Assembly (NCBI GenBank): GCA_021613335.1
Contig: JAJTWR010000266.1
Location: 5,256,501-5,320,500, forward strand
From: Whitmania pigra
Taxonomy: Eukaryota; Annelida; Clitellata; Hirudinida; Haemopidae
DNA length: 64,000 nt
Direction of reading: 5' to 3'
The position numbers and the translations under genes are program-made. Each line of letters starts with the position of its first letter. Within the stretch, counting starts at the first letter, position 1. A model generated the notes under the pieces. That model saw only the letters and a list, made by a program, of their open reading frames with translations. It did not search any database and was not told the origin of the DNA. Positions 48,101 through 58,598 of the stretch are shown here, piece after piece.

Positions 48101-51100
48101 GCAGCTTTTGAGGAAATACTGTCAGAGTATGGAATGCAGAGCATTGACATTGGATTTTCAAACGACAACCGTGGATCTTCAAACGACAAGCGCGGAGGTG
48201 GCATAGCTGTCATTCACCGTCATGAATTGAAGTCCACCAACATCGTATCTCCTGCTCATGCTGAATTCGAAGGCCTCCACCTCAAGTTCAACAATCGCAA
48301 GACATCATTCATCATATCATCCTTATATCGTCCACCTGGCCCCGTCACGTCATCTTTCTTAAAAGAGTTTGAAGACCTCATCGAGTTTATTTCTTCCCAC
48401 AACCTACCCTTCATCATTTGTGGAGACTTCAACGCCGCTGGTTCAGGCACCATCATTGATGAACATCTAGAAAAACGGATCGACTCCCATGGACTCATCC
48501 AACATGTAACTTCTCCAACTCACTCCAAAGGCCACACGCTAGATCTGCTCATCACCCCATCATCACACGATAGCCTCGTCTCAAGTATAGAAATAAAGGA
48601 AGTCACCTACTCTGATCATCATCTCATCTCCTGCAATATCTCCGTTGACAAACCTCCCCCCTCCACCCGTATCATTCATTGCCGTAGCCTCAGAAGAATC
48701 GACTTGGACGTTTTTGAGGAAGACCTTCTTCGCCTTTCTGAAGAACTCCTAATCAGCGATCTCGACACTGACGGCTTCGCCACACAGGTCCATAAATCTC
48801 TAGAGGAGCTCCTCGACAGACACGCCCCAATCAGGAAGTTTTCCATTCGTGTCGGTCACCATCCTAATTACCAGCTCTCTCATGAAGCAATCGAGGCAAA
48901 GAAAAACTGCCGGCGCTTGGAACGTCGCTATCTTCGTCAACGCAATGACGCCGCCAGGCAACTCTACAAGTCTGCCAAGGAAACAGCCAAGATTGCAATC
49001 CTAAACTCAAGGGCCTCCTCCATCAAGGAAGAACTCAAGTCTGATGTAAATCCCCGTTCCATGTGGCGCTCTCTTCACAAATTGCTTCACAGCCGTCCTC
49101 CTCAATATTATACCGACGATGAGTGCTCAAACTTGGTCAATTCTTTTAACTCTTTTTTCATCTCAAAGATTACCAAAATCCACGAATCAATCGCCAACAC
49201 CCTCGCCTCATCAACCATCTCATCTTTTCCAGCCAGGCAATTCTCAGGCACCCCAATCTCGGTCCTAAAACCTGTGTCTTCGGAAGAGGTTCTCAAGCTT
49301 ATTCACTCACTGCCCAATAAGTCATCTCCTCTCGATACTCTTCCTACTCCTCTTCTCAAGAAATTCGCTCTAATTCTATCCCCAATCCTCTCTAAACTAG
49401 CAAACCTATCTTTCAGTACTGGCACTTTTCCGTTCATATTCAAGAGGGCCCAAGTCCTTCCCCTTCTAAAAAAGCCAAGCCTTGATCCAAGCTCGCCTAC
49501 CAATTATAGACCCATCTCCAACCTTTCTACCATGTCAAAACTGCTAGAAAGACTCATTCTTTCCAGAATCCGACCTCACATCACAGCATCCTCTAACTTC
49601 TCTTCTCTCCAATCTGCCTACAGACCTGGTTTCTCTTCAGAAACAGCCCTTTCACACATCTTTAACAATCTCACCGACATCTGTGGCAAGGGCAACTGCG
49701 CTGTGATGGTCGGACTGGATCTCTCGGCTGCCTTTGATACCATAAACCACCAGATATTATTGGAGAGACTTCAGTCTGACTTTGGAATCAATGGCCTAGC
49801 ACTCTCCTGGCTACAATCTTACCTTTCCAACAGAACCCAATATGTAAAACTAGGCGATTACTCCTCCCCTCCAGTTGAACTACTCGCCGGTGTTCCTCAA
49901 GGCTCTGTCTTGGGACCTTTGCTTTTCACAACCTATACTTCACCTTTGTCTAACATTATTCTTAACTTCAACATATCCTTCCATCAATACGCCGATGACA
50001 CAAGTCTTTGCTCTATTCTTTCCAGCCATAACATCACAGATCAACTCGAGAATTTGAGGAAGTGCACGGATGCCATCAATGATTGGCATCTCGTTAACTT
50101 TCTCCAACTGAATCCTCAGAAATCTGAAATTATGTTTATTGGCACACCCACTCGCCTCAAAACTCTGTCGCCTCCTCTTTCTATAAGCATCGCTGGCACC
50201 CTCCTTCCTTCATCTACTACCCTCAAGCTCCTTGGTGTTATTTTTGATTCACACCTCACCTTTAAAGAACATTCCGCTTCTATTATCAAATCCTGCAATC
50301 ATCTCATCTGGGCTATCCGGCACATCCGTCCTCTACTTTCCGTTGATACAACTTCTGCCCTTGCACGCTGCCTTGTTCTCTCTCGCTTAGACTATTGTAA
50401 CTCTCTTCTTTATGGCACATCTGCTTCTTTAATTCAATCTTTGCAGCGCGTTCAAAACAAGCTTGCCAAGCTCGTCCTCATCAACTCTACCCTCAATAGC
50501 ATAGACCGTCTGAAAAAATTGCACTGGCTACCTATCCATAGTCGTATCACTTTCAAAATCGCCCTCATGACATATCACACTTTAGCAGCATCCACCCCAC
50601 CTTATCTCCATCATCTACTACATCGTCGCCAAACATCTGGTCTTCGTTCATCGTCAGCCACTCAACTTCACCAACCGGTACATAAATCATCCCTCCCAAA
50701 CAGAGGCTTCTCGTACGCCTCTCCAGCTGTCTGGAACAGACTTCCTTCTACCGTCAGAGCCCAGCCATCCCTGGAGCTCTTCAAACGCCACCTGAAGACC
50801 CATCTCTTCAGGACTTCATGGGACAGCGAAGACACAAGGCGCCTCTGACGCTACGCATACGGCGCTTTATAAATTAATTATTATTATTATTATTATTATT
50901 ATTGTTGTTACTGACAATGCCAGAAACATGCTTAAAGTCTTCATAATATTTTCAGAGAAAGCTGCCAGGTTTGCATTTGATTGTATGGAAGATAAAAGTG
51001 AAATGAGAGAACATGATGAGGCTTCAGAGCCATTGCATGACATTGATGATATTTTGGGCAGCTAAGGGTCACTGCTTTCCGAAACTACAACGACTTGCTC

Positions 51101-52088
51101 ATAGACTTCTAAACATCCCGGCATCATCTGGAAGTGTGGAGAGACTGTTTTCAATTTCAGGTGCTTTTGTCTCCGCAAGAAGAAATTGATTGTCAGCGTC
51201 CACTGTGGAATCACTGTTGCTGTTGAGGGAACATACAACTGACTCAAACTAGGTTTAATGATATTTTTTAAAGTGGTAATAAAACTGTCATAAGTGAATG
51301 TTGGCTGTTGATTTCATTGTGTTGTTTTTCACAAAAAAATTTGCAAAGCTATGGTAGCAGTAAATTTTTAAAGATTTGATTCATTTTACATATGATTTGA
51401 GATTTGACCATGGAGATTTGATTTGAGATTTGACCATCACTGGTGTACATATTGTTGTTATCAATATCAAATATCAATTGCTGCTATGTAAAAAAAACAA
51501 AAACATGTTCATGTATATTCTCATTGATTAATGTACATTACATACATAAAGAATATTCAAGCAAATGTTGATATACCAATGTGTTATTAAATAATAATTG
51601 AATACAATAAATATTAAATAAATAATTAAAAACATCTATGTTTTGATTCTTTTTTGTTTGTGTAGTCAGCCCCAAACTGATGTTTGACAGTTAATGAAGC
51701 CCTCGGGCTGAAATGTTTGGAAACCCATGCCCTATAGTGTAATCAAATGATCACAAATTTAATGAAATGTTGTAGCAATAAATTTCTTGAAGATTTTAAT
51801 TAAAACACGACATTCTAAATTAAAAGCACGCCTCAGTTCATTAAACTTTACTGAGAAAACTTTAATTTATTACATTGGAATCTCTTTGTTAAGTAATTTT
51901 GTTTCCTATACTACATGGGTGCACAAACATAAAAGTTAAAAGTATAGTTTTAGAAAATATAATCGTCAAATTATCTTAGGAGTAAGAAAATAAAAAATAC
52001 TTACTATTCTGTCCGGTATAGCCATATAAATCAAAATTAATGCAAACGTGACAATGCAAAACATTAGCAAGTTGTTTTTTAGTGTCAT
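45200..52088 (-). CDS. FkbM-family methyltransferase, membrane-anchored (Star-like)
   Basis: Two exons: 52088-52005 (28 codons) and 45979-45200. Phase is 0 at the junction, and the donor GTAAGT and acceptor tttcag are good. Exon 1 is a signal anchor (NNLLMFCIVTFALILIYMAI), giving a type II membrane protein of about 287 residues. Exon 2 has the FkbM-type (Methyltransf_21) motifs: SAM loop FVECGASDGVTYSNSLYFE and DYFSLDTEGSELDIL. Related animal proteins include Drosophila Star, for which an enzymatic role is unclear; substrate here is unknown. The 6 kb intron holds two hAT remnants, a Tigger-like remnant and an L2-like LINE. Confidence 0.82.
46185..46345 (+). repeat. Dispersed repeat, second copy
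   Basis: Continuous version of the repeat that is split at 8528-9490. Divergence is considerable. Origin unknown. Confidence 0.5.
46830..47343 (+). pseudogene. hAT transposase C-terminal remnant
   Basis: The frame at 47093-47341 encodes the hAT dimerisation segment (YLSIFGTTYLCGLTFSRMKY) up to a stop. Upstream pieces (KAIELQAMN..., LRDKFKEGLVDFYQFLPKED) are in other frames. Unlike the element at 16491 it is fragmentary, and no ends were found. Confidence 0.75.
47361..47930 (+). pseudogene. Tigger/CENP-B-like transposon 5' remnant
   Basis: Starts with a Tigger-type terminus (cagtggaacccagttatctc). At about 47587 it encodes a CENP-B-like helix-turn-helix start (SGGVKRKLDNQSIERKNEII; CQHGIPATPFQNGKGRP), broken by frame changes. 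The right half is missing. Confidence 0.65.
47935..51280 (+). mobile_element. hAT transposon remnant split by an L2-like LINE
   Basis: Transposase pieces lie on both sides of the LINE: KNICAAFEEILSEYGM...DIGF ends at 48157, and VVTDNARNMLKV begins at 50904. They join in frame with no lost residue. Farther on, a C-terminal piece (LLNIPASSGSVERLFSISGA, 51066-51250) has an in-frame stop. Large parts of the middle of the transposase are gone. Ends uncertain. Confidence 0.75.
48158..50903 (+). mobile_element. L2/CR1-type non-LTR retrotransposon, 5' truncated, ORF2 open
   Basis: The open frame from hAT sequence at 48068 runs to 50848. From 48158 it encodes the C-terminal part of an APE-type endonuclease (LYRPPGPV; FIICGDFNA; YSDHHLISC). 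A full reverse transcriptase follows (YRPISNLS; GLDLSAAFDTINH; GVPQGSVLGPLLF; HQYADDTSL), then the usual C-terminal region (LDYCNSLLYG). The 3' end is gcgctttataaattaattatt followed by (att)n. No frameshift or stop in about 900 codons, so the insertion is young; the missing 5' part of the endonuclease makes it non-autonomous. Sense (+) is opposite to the host FkbM gene. No target duplication, as is common in this clade. Confidence 0.9.
51281..52004. other. FkbM intron, AT-rich, no gene seen
   Basis: Simple AT-rich DNA. A hAT/MITE-like terminus may end near 51730 (gaaatgtttggaaacccatg), but no partner end was found. Confidence 0.35.
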
Positions 52089-52454
52089 ATTGAATGTTTT
52101 ATCTATGTTCGTTAAAAATAAATCAATCTTTACTCGAATTTAGAAGAGGAGCTTTGCGACTAAAGTTGTTGTTGTTATAGGCAACGTCCTTCAGGTGCGC
52201 CATTTCTTATATTGCTGTTGGTGAGCAGAAACAATGCTACAGGCGATTCTCGATTTAGAGGATATGCATAAAGTAGGGCTGTAGATCGTTTTAATCGCGA
52301 TTTTTTGTCGCAATGTCCTGACTATATTTAAATATTTTATTTATGTTTGTTGTTGTATTTTATATCGCAGAGATATGGATGAGCGTGATATGGAGTTTTT
52401 GTCGTCTGCCTAGTGTCGATAATTGGAGGCGCAATAAGACATTTTTGCATGATT

Positions 52455-54125
52455 AATTAGCCTTGGCTGCATGGGCATAAGGCGACAAGTAGACTAGACC
52501 AGATCGCCAAACCCCAGCATCTATCTAGAACAGGGTTTCCCAACCTTTTCGTGCCCACGGCCCCCCTAGAGGACAAAATGTGGTCCACGGCCCCCCTATC
52601 AAAATTTTTTAAGAAATACACAGAGGAACAAGAATTTACTGTTAAAAAAGACACACAATGTATTTTGAAAGCAAATTTTTAATGTGAAGATTGCTCCTGC
52701 TTCTTGTTCACAGATAGATGGAATCTGGGCTTTGATTTTGACAGGGCCATTCTCATGTCATCCTTTGCATCCTGTTTGTTTCGCGATTTTGTTTTGATTG
52801 TCAACAGGGTTGAAAATCCAGCTTCACAGAGGTAGGTTGTCACAAAAGGAATGATGGATGTCATGGCTCTTTTGGCTAGAACTGGGTATGGTATCATCAT
52901 GGCGCACCAAAAGTCAGCCAAACTCTTGACCTGAAACTCCCTCTTTAGCAACTCTTTGTGCTTCAGATCAATGAGATCATCTTTGGCCAAGTCCTGATCA
53001 TCCACACTTTCCAAATCGACCAAAAATGAATTCCTGACCCAGGCATCATGGGGCTGCAACTCTTTCATAATAAAGTAGTCATGAAATGATGCCATCAGAG
53101 TTCCTAGGTGAGCCAAAATGTCGCCTTTAAGAGAAACTGGTATGGTGCCAGCTGCATCCAGACTCGGTTGCAAAGATTCTTCTAATCTTGGAAAATTGGC
53201 AAAGTTGTTATTCTCCACTCTTCTGATCCAAAGGGCCAGCTTCTCCAGGAATGAACTTAGTTTCTCACCAGCATCAATAACGGTCATGTTAGGACCCTGA
53301 ATCTTAGTGTTAAGCTCATTTAAATGGGTGAAAATGTCAGCCAAATATGCCAGTGATAGGCTGAATTCTGGCAGACAAAATATATTTCCAAGGTCACTCT
53401 GTTTCTCTTGTAAGAACATGGACAACTCAATCTGCAGTTCCATTAGTCAGCTGAAAACCTGCCCTCTGGACATCCACCTGACGTCAGTACGAAAGAGCAA
53501 GACTTCAAAAGGAGCACCAACCTTGTAGCTCTCACAATATTTTCGCTTCTTTAGGGCATCTTGCCACTGAAAATAACCGCAATAAGAAAATGGCCGTCGC
53601 AGACGTAAACGTGTTATGTACATATAAACAAAAAAATTAAGTTATGCATAAATATTTTTTAAAAAGTTAGTTTAAGAATAATTTTGAAAATTTTTTATGC
53701 TGATTTTTAAAAAGTACTCCACGGCCCCCCTGGACCCCCCTTCACGGCTCCCCTAGGGAGCCCTGGCTCCCAGGTTGGGAACCCCTGATCTAGAAGGAAG
53801 GAGAGACTCATCTCCAGACTCCGGCTTGGAAGATGTCATCCGAATCGTTTCCTGTTCCAAATGAAGAGGCACAACAGCGGCAAATGCCAAACTTGTCTTG
53901 AATAGAGGAGTCCAAAGAGCATTTCCTTCTGGAATGTCCTAATCAAGAAAAAAGAAAGTTCCTAAGACGGAACATCAGTTCACAGCTCAAGATACAGTCA
54001 CTGAATGTGAGAACTATGCTTGGCAATTACGCTAGCATAGATCCCATCTACCAGTAGGTTCAAGAAAAGAGAAGAAACCTGATGTATACTGATTGATCTG
54101 ACTGTAACTCTGTACACATCGTAAA
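52455..54125 (+). pseudogene. Non-LTR reverse transcriptase 3' fragment, split by a hAT element
   Basis: 53796-54125 encodes, with frame breaks, the C-terminal LINE motif series LISRLRLGRCHPNRFLF, GKCQTC and KEHFLLECPN. 52455-52530 on the other side of the hAT insertion appears to be its continuation. Clade not determined. Confidence 0.55.
52531..53787 (-). mobile_element. Internally deleted hAT transposon with 8-bp target duplication
   Basis: TIRs cagggtttcccaacct (52531) and aggttgggaacccctg (ending 53787) are flanked by atctagaa at 52523-52530 and 53788-53795, a perfect match to the hAT preference nTCTAGAn. The minus strand encodes the C-terminal half of a BED-type hAT transposase (53443-52679: NFANFPRLEESL; FVTTYLCEAGFSTLLTIKTK). 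Upstream in the same frame is RWMSRGQVFS followed by a TGA where the family usually has Arg, a CGA-to-TGA change. The N-terminal half is deleted. Confidence 0.92.
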
Positions 54126-55506
54126 CTCAATTTTTTTTTAATATCACTTCCTAGGTTTACGGGTTCAAACCATTCTTGAAATAATTAGAAATAAAAAAAT
54201 CAAATGTAAATCCTCGAAGAAATTTACAATTTCTAAACAAATTAAACGCTCTGTTTTGAGGTCGACATGTAACAATAGTGGAAAAGTATGACCTTGATCG
54301 TGATGCGTTTGAACTAACAACCTCCAAAATTAATACAATTAAATTCCTCTAATAGTACTCTAATTCGAATGTATGAAACCGGTTTTCACGACGAAATCAA
54401 AAGTTGCTGTGGCCTTCAACGGCGTTGCCGGCCTTCATAATGATGGGGATCTCGATGATGATGATTATGACGATCATGATGAGAGAAACCTCGATGATAA
54501 ATCTTCCTCTTGTATACTATAAAAAGTGACCTCTCCCGTCCTATTATTACCGCCATTCCTTATTTTAAAATATGGCAGCATAGGTAATTTATGTCATTAC
54601 AATATGTAATTAATTTGATATTAATTAATAAAATAACTCACCGGAAGATCTGGAAATTAAAAAAGATGTAGACGAATGATTGGGAATTTCGCTTTGGTGC
54701 GACTCCATAAGTTCACATCCCAGCCTCTCTCAAGAACTCAGAAATAGAATAGGCGTTCGCATCCTAAAAAATGTCTAAATTTCTTACACATGATTTACGG
54801 CATTCCCCGGGTAAAACATCTTCTTTTCTTTACAGAGTCTTCGAATATTATTTCATGTTATCTTGTTTTAGCTAATACTTTGTAGTTATGGGAACTACAC
54901 ATGCTTTTCGGATGCCACTTATAAAACCTCCAAGCATGCATTTTCCCTATTTCTACTCTGTGTTGGGACAAAAAACAGTCAATGTCTGAAAATGACTGTT
55001 GTTGTTAATGAAACAAGTGCTGATATCCATGAATCATTAACTGTCATTAAACAGGAAACTAGAAGCGATGCAGAACAGTTCTGACTTTGGAATTTCTTAT
55101 TGACCCAGTCCTTACAGAATAAATTAGATACGTCTTATGAATATATCAGATATGATAGCAGAGCTGTGACATAGACAGCTCAAACCAAGACAAAGATAGT
55201 GGATGCTCAAGATGAGACCTGTCAAGTGTTGCACCCAAAAATGAAAATAACTCTAAAGTCTTTTTGATATACAATTGTAAAATGTTTTAAAAATTAGAAA
55301 TTGTTAAATTCAAAATCAATGCACATTATTGAAATGACTATTGTTTGTATGAACTAAATGTTTGTCTAATTATGAACATTTTTCAAAGCAATAGTCTGTA
55401 GGAGGACTTTATGACATGAGCTTAATGCTTGGAGAATCTTTTTAACTTGCTCTGGAAAATAAGATTTTTAAAACTGTTAATTTAGAATAAACCATTCAAA
55501 AATAAC
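54126..55506. other. Intergenic, repeat-like, no gene seen
   Basis: Contains a pol III B-box-like gggttcaaacc at about 54160, the SINE-like copy at 54665-54805 and otherwise AT-rich DNA with no recognisable exon. Confidence 0.4.
54665..54805 (+). repeat. SINE-like repeat, compact copy
   Basis: Shares ttggtgcga..cca, a B-box-like aagttcacatccc, ggcgttcgcat and ttcttacacatgatt with 43480-44220 in the same order, at about 140 bp total length. Confidence 0.5.
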
Positions 55507-57868
55507 TCAACTAATTAAATATCCTATAAATTGTGATCGCATTAGATACAGACCATCATTATTCTTCGGCATATTTTCCATTACACAACTCATTGCTTGG
55601 TATTTATTTCTGGCGGAATCCAAAGAGGAAAGAAGCTGCAAAAAAACATTAAAATTAACAAGACATCAATTGTATCTTGAAAAATTATTATGTTCTCAAA
55701 ATTAAAAAAAAAATGATATTACAGCAGGCCCACATAAAGCATAAAAATCCACTAATATATAATTCATGCAAATGACAACAAAAAACCTCACAAATCATTT
55801 TACTCCTACTACAAATCATTTAACTCACCGAACAAAACTCTTGAGACAAATCATTGACAACATCAAAATGAGGTCCCAGATCGTACCGCTGCAGTGAGGA
55901 TTTATGTATTTTGACCTCATTTGACCAACAAAGAAATGAGGTCAGCAGTGCATCAAGATCTGAGAGAAGTGATTTCAATAAGCTGATCTCATGTTCCAAC
56001 TTGATGGACTGGCAAAATGGCTAATAAAGATATTGTGAATATTAATGTTTACAATTAACTCTTGACAAAAAATAGTCTAATGATTGAAATGAATTTATTG
56101 ATCCAAATGTTAATTGCTGTAGGATCAAGAAGCTAACACTTATCAATGCAATTAATTGTTTTGAAATGAATTTCAGTATTAGAAAGCACATTCACCTTAG
56201 CTTTATTAGGTTCCTCCTTGAACTTGTCTAACATCTCATCAAGTTGTTCAAGTTCTGACTTTAGCAGACCAACATCTGGCACTACTGCCAGTGATGATGA
56301 TGAGGAGCATAAAGAGGAAGGCCTTAAAAAGCAGACATATACCTTCATAAAATGCTTAAACAAATTAATTGATCAAAATAATGACTTGTGAAAATTCACC
56401 GTTTTAATTTTTGAGACTCAGTTGAAATAATTTTGCTTAAGTCAGGTGGTAGCAGATTTAAGGTTCCACCATAGATTTTTGACAAAGGTTCACCAGAGAC
56501 TTTATCGAGAGTCAAGCAATCTCTAGAAAGTCTAGTCCAATCAATGCTGGAAAAACATGCTTAATTTTAACAAAACAAGTTTAAATGAATCTCACATATA
56601 AGAAATAATTTTCAATTAATTTAAAGATAACAAAATCACTTTCAACACTAACTCATGTCCAAGTTCCTGGGAAGAACATGCAAGATCAATCAACGTCAGT
56701 ACAAAGGACATCTGGGGTTTTCCCACAGTCACTCCCTACAAAAAAGGGTTAACTCTGATTAGCTGTGATTAAAGCTAAGATCAGTTAATTAATAAGTTAT
56801 ATTAATGGTGTAATGTCGCAAAATACATGAAATTCTTGTTGAAAAGTTCTCAACTTCTAAACTAATATAAATGAATGAGCAAAATCAAGTTACTTCTAAA
56901 TCTCACACAATATACATTTGAACATTTAGTGTGAAATGTAATGATCAATATCATTGCTATGGATGTAAATGCCCAAAAATAGATCCATGTTAATCAGTGA
57001 TGATCAGACTTTGTTTACATATATAAATTGCCCATTTTCATCATCAAACTCTCACTTTCACAAGGTCAGCATCATCAGATGAACACAGGCAAAGCGAAGA
57101 AGCAACATTGAGAATTCCTGAAAGTTGATTACCAAGAAACAATAAATGATTTAATGTAAATTATGTAAAAGAATAGGCTCATTTTAAAAGTCAAAACAGA
57201 TCATCAATGAAATAAAAGCCTACTCACGCTCAACCCTTGAATCCATGTTGTCATGCAGACGATCCCTGCATTCCAGTGTTTCAGAAAGATCTTGGTCAAA
57301 TCTTGCAACAATTGCAAATAAAGAAAAGGAAGGTCGAGAATAAAAAATGAGTAGCACTCACCTTACAATAAGCCATTCTAGGAGATCAAGACGATGATGG
57401 CTTGGGGAAAATACTAAATCTGAAATCCAAGATTGATCCACATCTCTTATTAAAGGGCAAGCAAGAAACTGAAAATCAAAACTCCATGAAGTTTCTCAAA
57501 TATATTAATATATGTAAGCTGTTTTGTTTCAGTATATTTTCTACGATCGAACTATCTTGCTAAACGTAATTTCACAATCTGAGCCAAAATCTGTGAATTG
57601 ACTTTAAAGCCTAAAAGCCATTATTATCCACCTTTAGTTACACATTTATCAAAATGTAAAATAACTTTAAATTAAATACTCTAGGCAGTTCTAACATTGT
57701 GCTGCACGACATATATTGCTTAAATTAAATATCTTATATTTCAAGCATTAAAAGTATATATAGGATCCGATTTTATATAATGAGTAAGTGAATGACAGTA
57801 TCATACATGCAAGGAGCAAATATACTCACGTCCAATTTCCTTTTAACAACAGTTTCGAAAGAATTCAT
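55507..57868 (-). CDS. HAUS7: HAUS7, augmin complex subunit 7
   Basis: Subunit of the augmin (HAUS) complex, which recruits gamma-tubulin to spindle microtubules. Nine exons, all phases consistent: 57868-57830, 57468-57362, 57301-57228, 57117-57056, 56735-56653, 56546-56400, 56322-56196, 56020-55829 and 55635-55507. Together they give 319 residues (human about 370). The N-terminal family signature is clear: CPLIRDVDQSWISDLVFSPS followed by HHRLDLLEWL. The C-terminal half is predicted helical/coiled-coil (LLKSELEQLDEMLDKFKEE; KLEHEISLLKSLLSDLDALL). A better donor (AAG|gtgagt at 57362) was chosen over an earlier GTAAGG because only it keeps the frame. Divergent from TARDBP. Confidence 0.88.
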
Positions 57869-58598
57869 GTCTAAATCAACCAGCAGCGTATATAAATATA
57901 AGAATCTGTTTACTAATGTCGCATTAATTATCAAACCGAATCCTCCCAAATCGCACCAAAACGATTATTTATGTGACAAATAATTATATTTAAATTTAAA
58001 AATAGTTTGTCACTATTTCGTAAAGATTACGCAAAATAAAGTGGAATATATTTTGAGCAGTTTGAACATTAATGGCTTGCCGGGTTACACTTTTTTTAGG
58101 GTTAACGGTTAGAATTATATTATTAGTTAAAAAAAATTAATTAAAAAATGAAATTATAATTCTTAATTTAAATTATAAAAAGTTTTTAAATATCAACTTT
58201 TTAATCTTATAGAATAGTTTTTATTAATATTTATATTAAAAATGATTTTACATTTTAAATCAATTAATAAAAATTTATGTTACTAATTTATAAAATATAG
58301 GGTGTTTTTGGATTTACATGAATGAACTCGATCAACACCGTGCATTTATAACGTATTGTGCATTGTCGCCATTTTGGACCTGTCGGGCGTGTTGCTGTGT
58401 TGGTGTGATTGTGCTTGTTGGTTTTTGATTGGTTTGTTGAATTTCTGATATTTGTGCGGTGAGTAATATTTTATATCGATTTTGTGTTAGTACAACAATT
58501 TTGTATTTGATGCTTTCGACTGATGGGTGACAGGCATCGGTTCAATAAATTTTCCATGATTTCCAAAATGGCAAGATTGAATTTCTTTTAGAAACGAA
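57869..58598. promoter_or_regulatory. Divergent HAUS7 / TARDBP promoter and TARDBP 5' UTR exon
   Basis: The start codons are 730 bp apart. A non-coding TARDBP exon ends at 58458 (gcg|gtgagt) and is joined to the acceptor at 58591. That leader, 58390-58458, is strongly GT-rich (gtgttgctgtgttggtgtga). No TATA box is evident. Confidence 0.5.

Noticed and set aside
48068..48157. N-terminus of the 926-codon ORF as a native LINE start
   Set aside because: These residues match hAT transposase and continue seamlessly at 50904; they are host sequence, not LINE.
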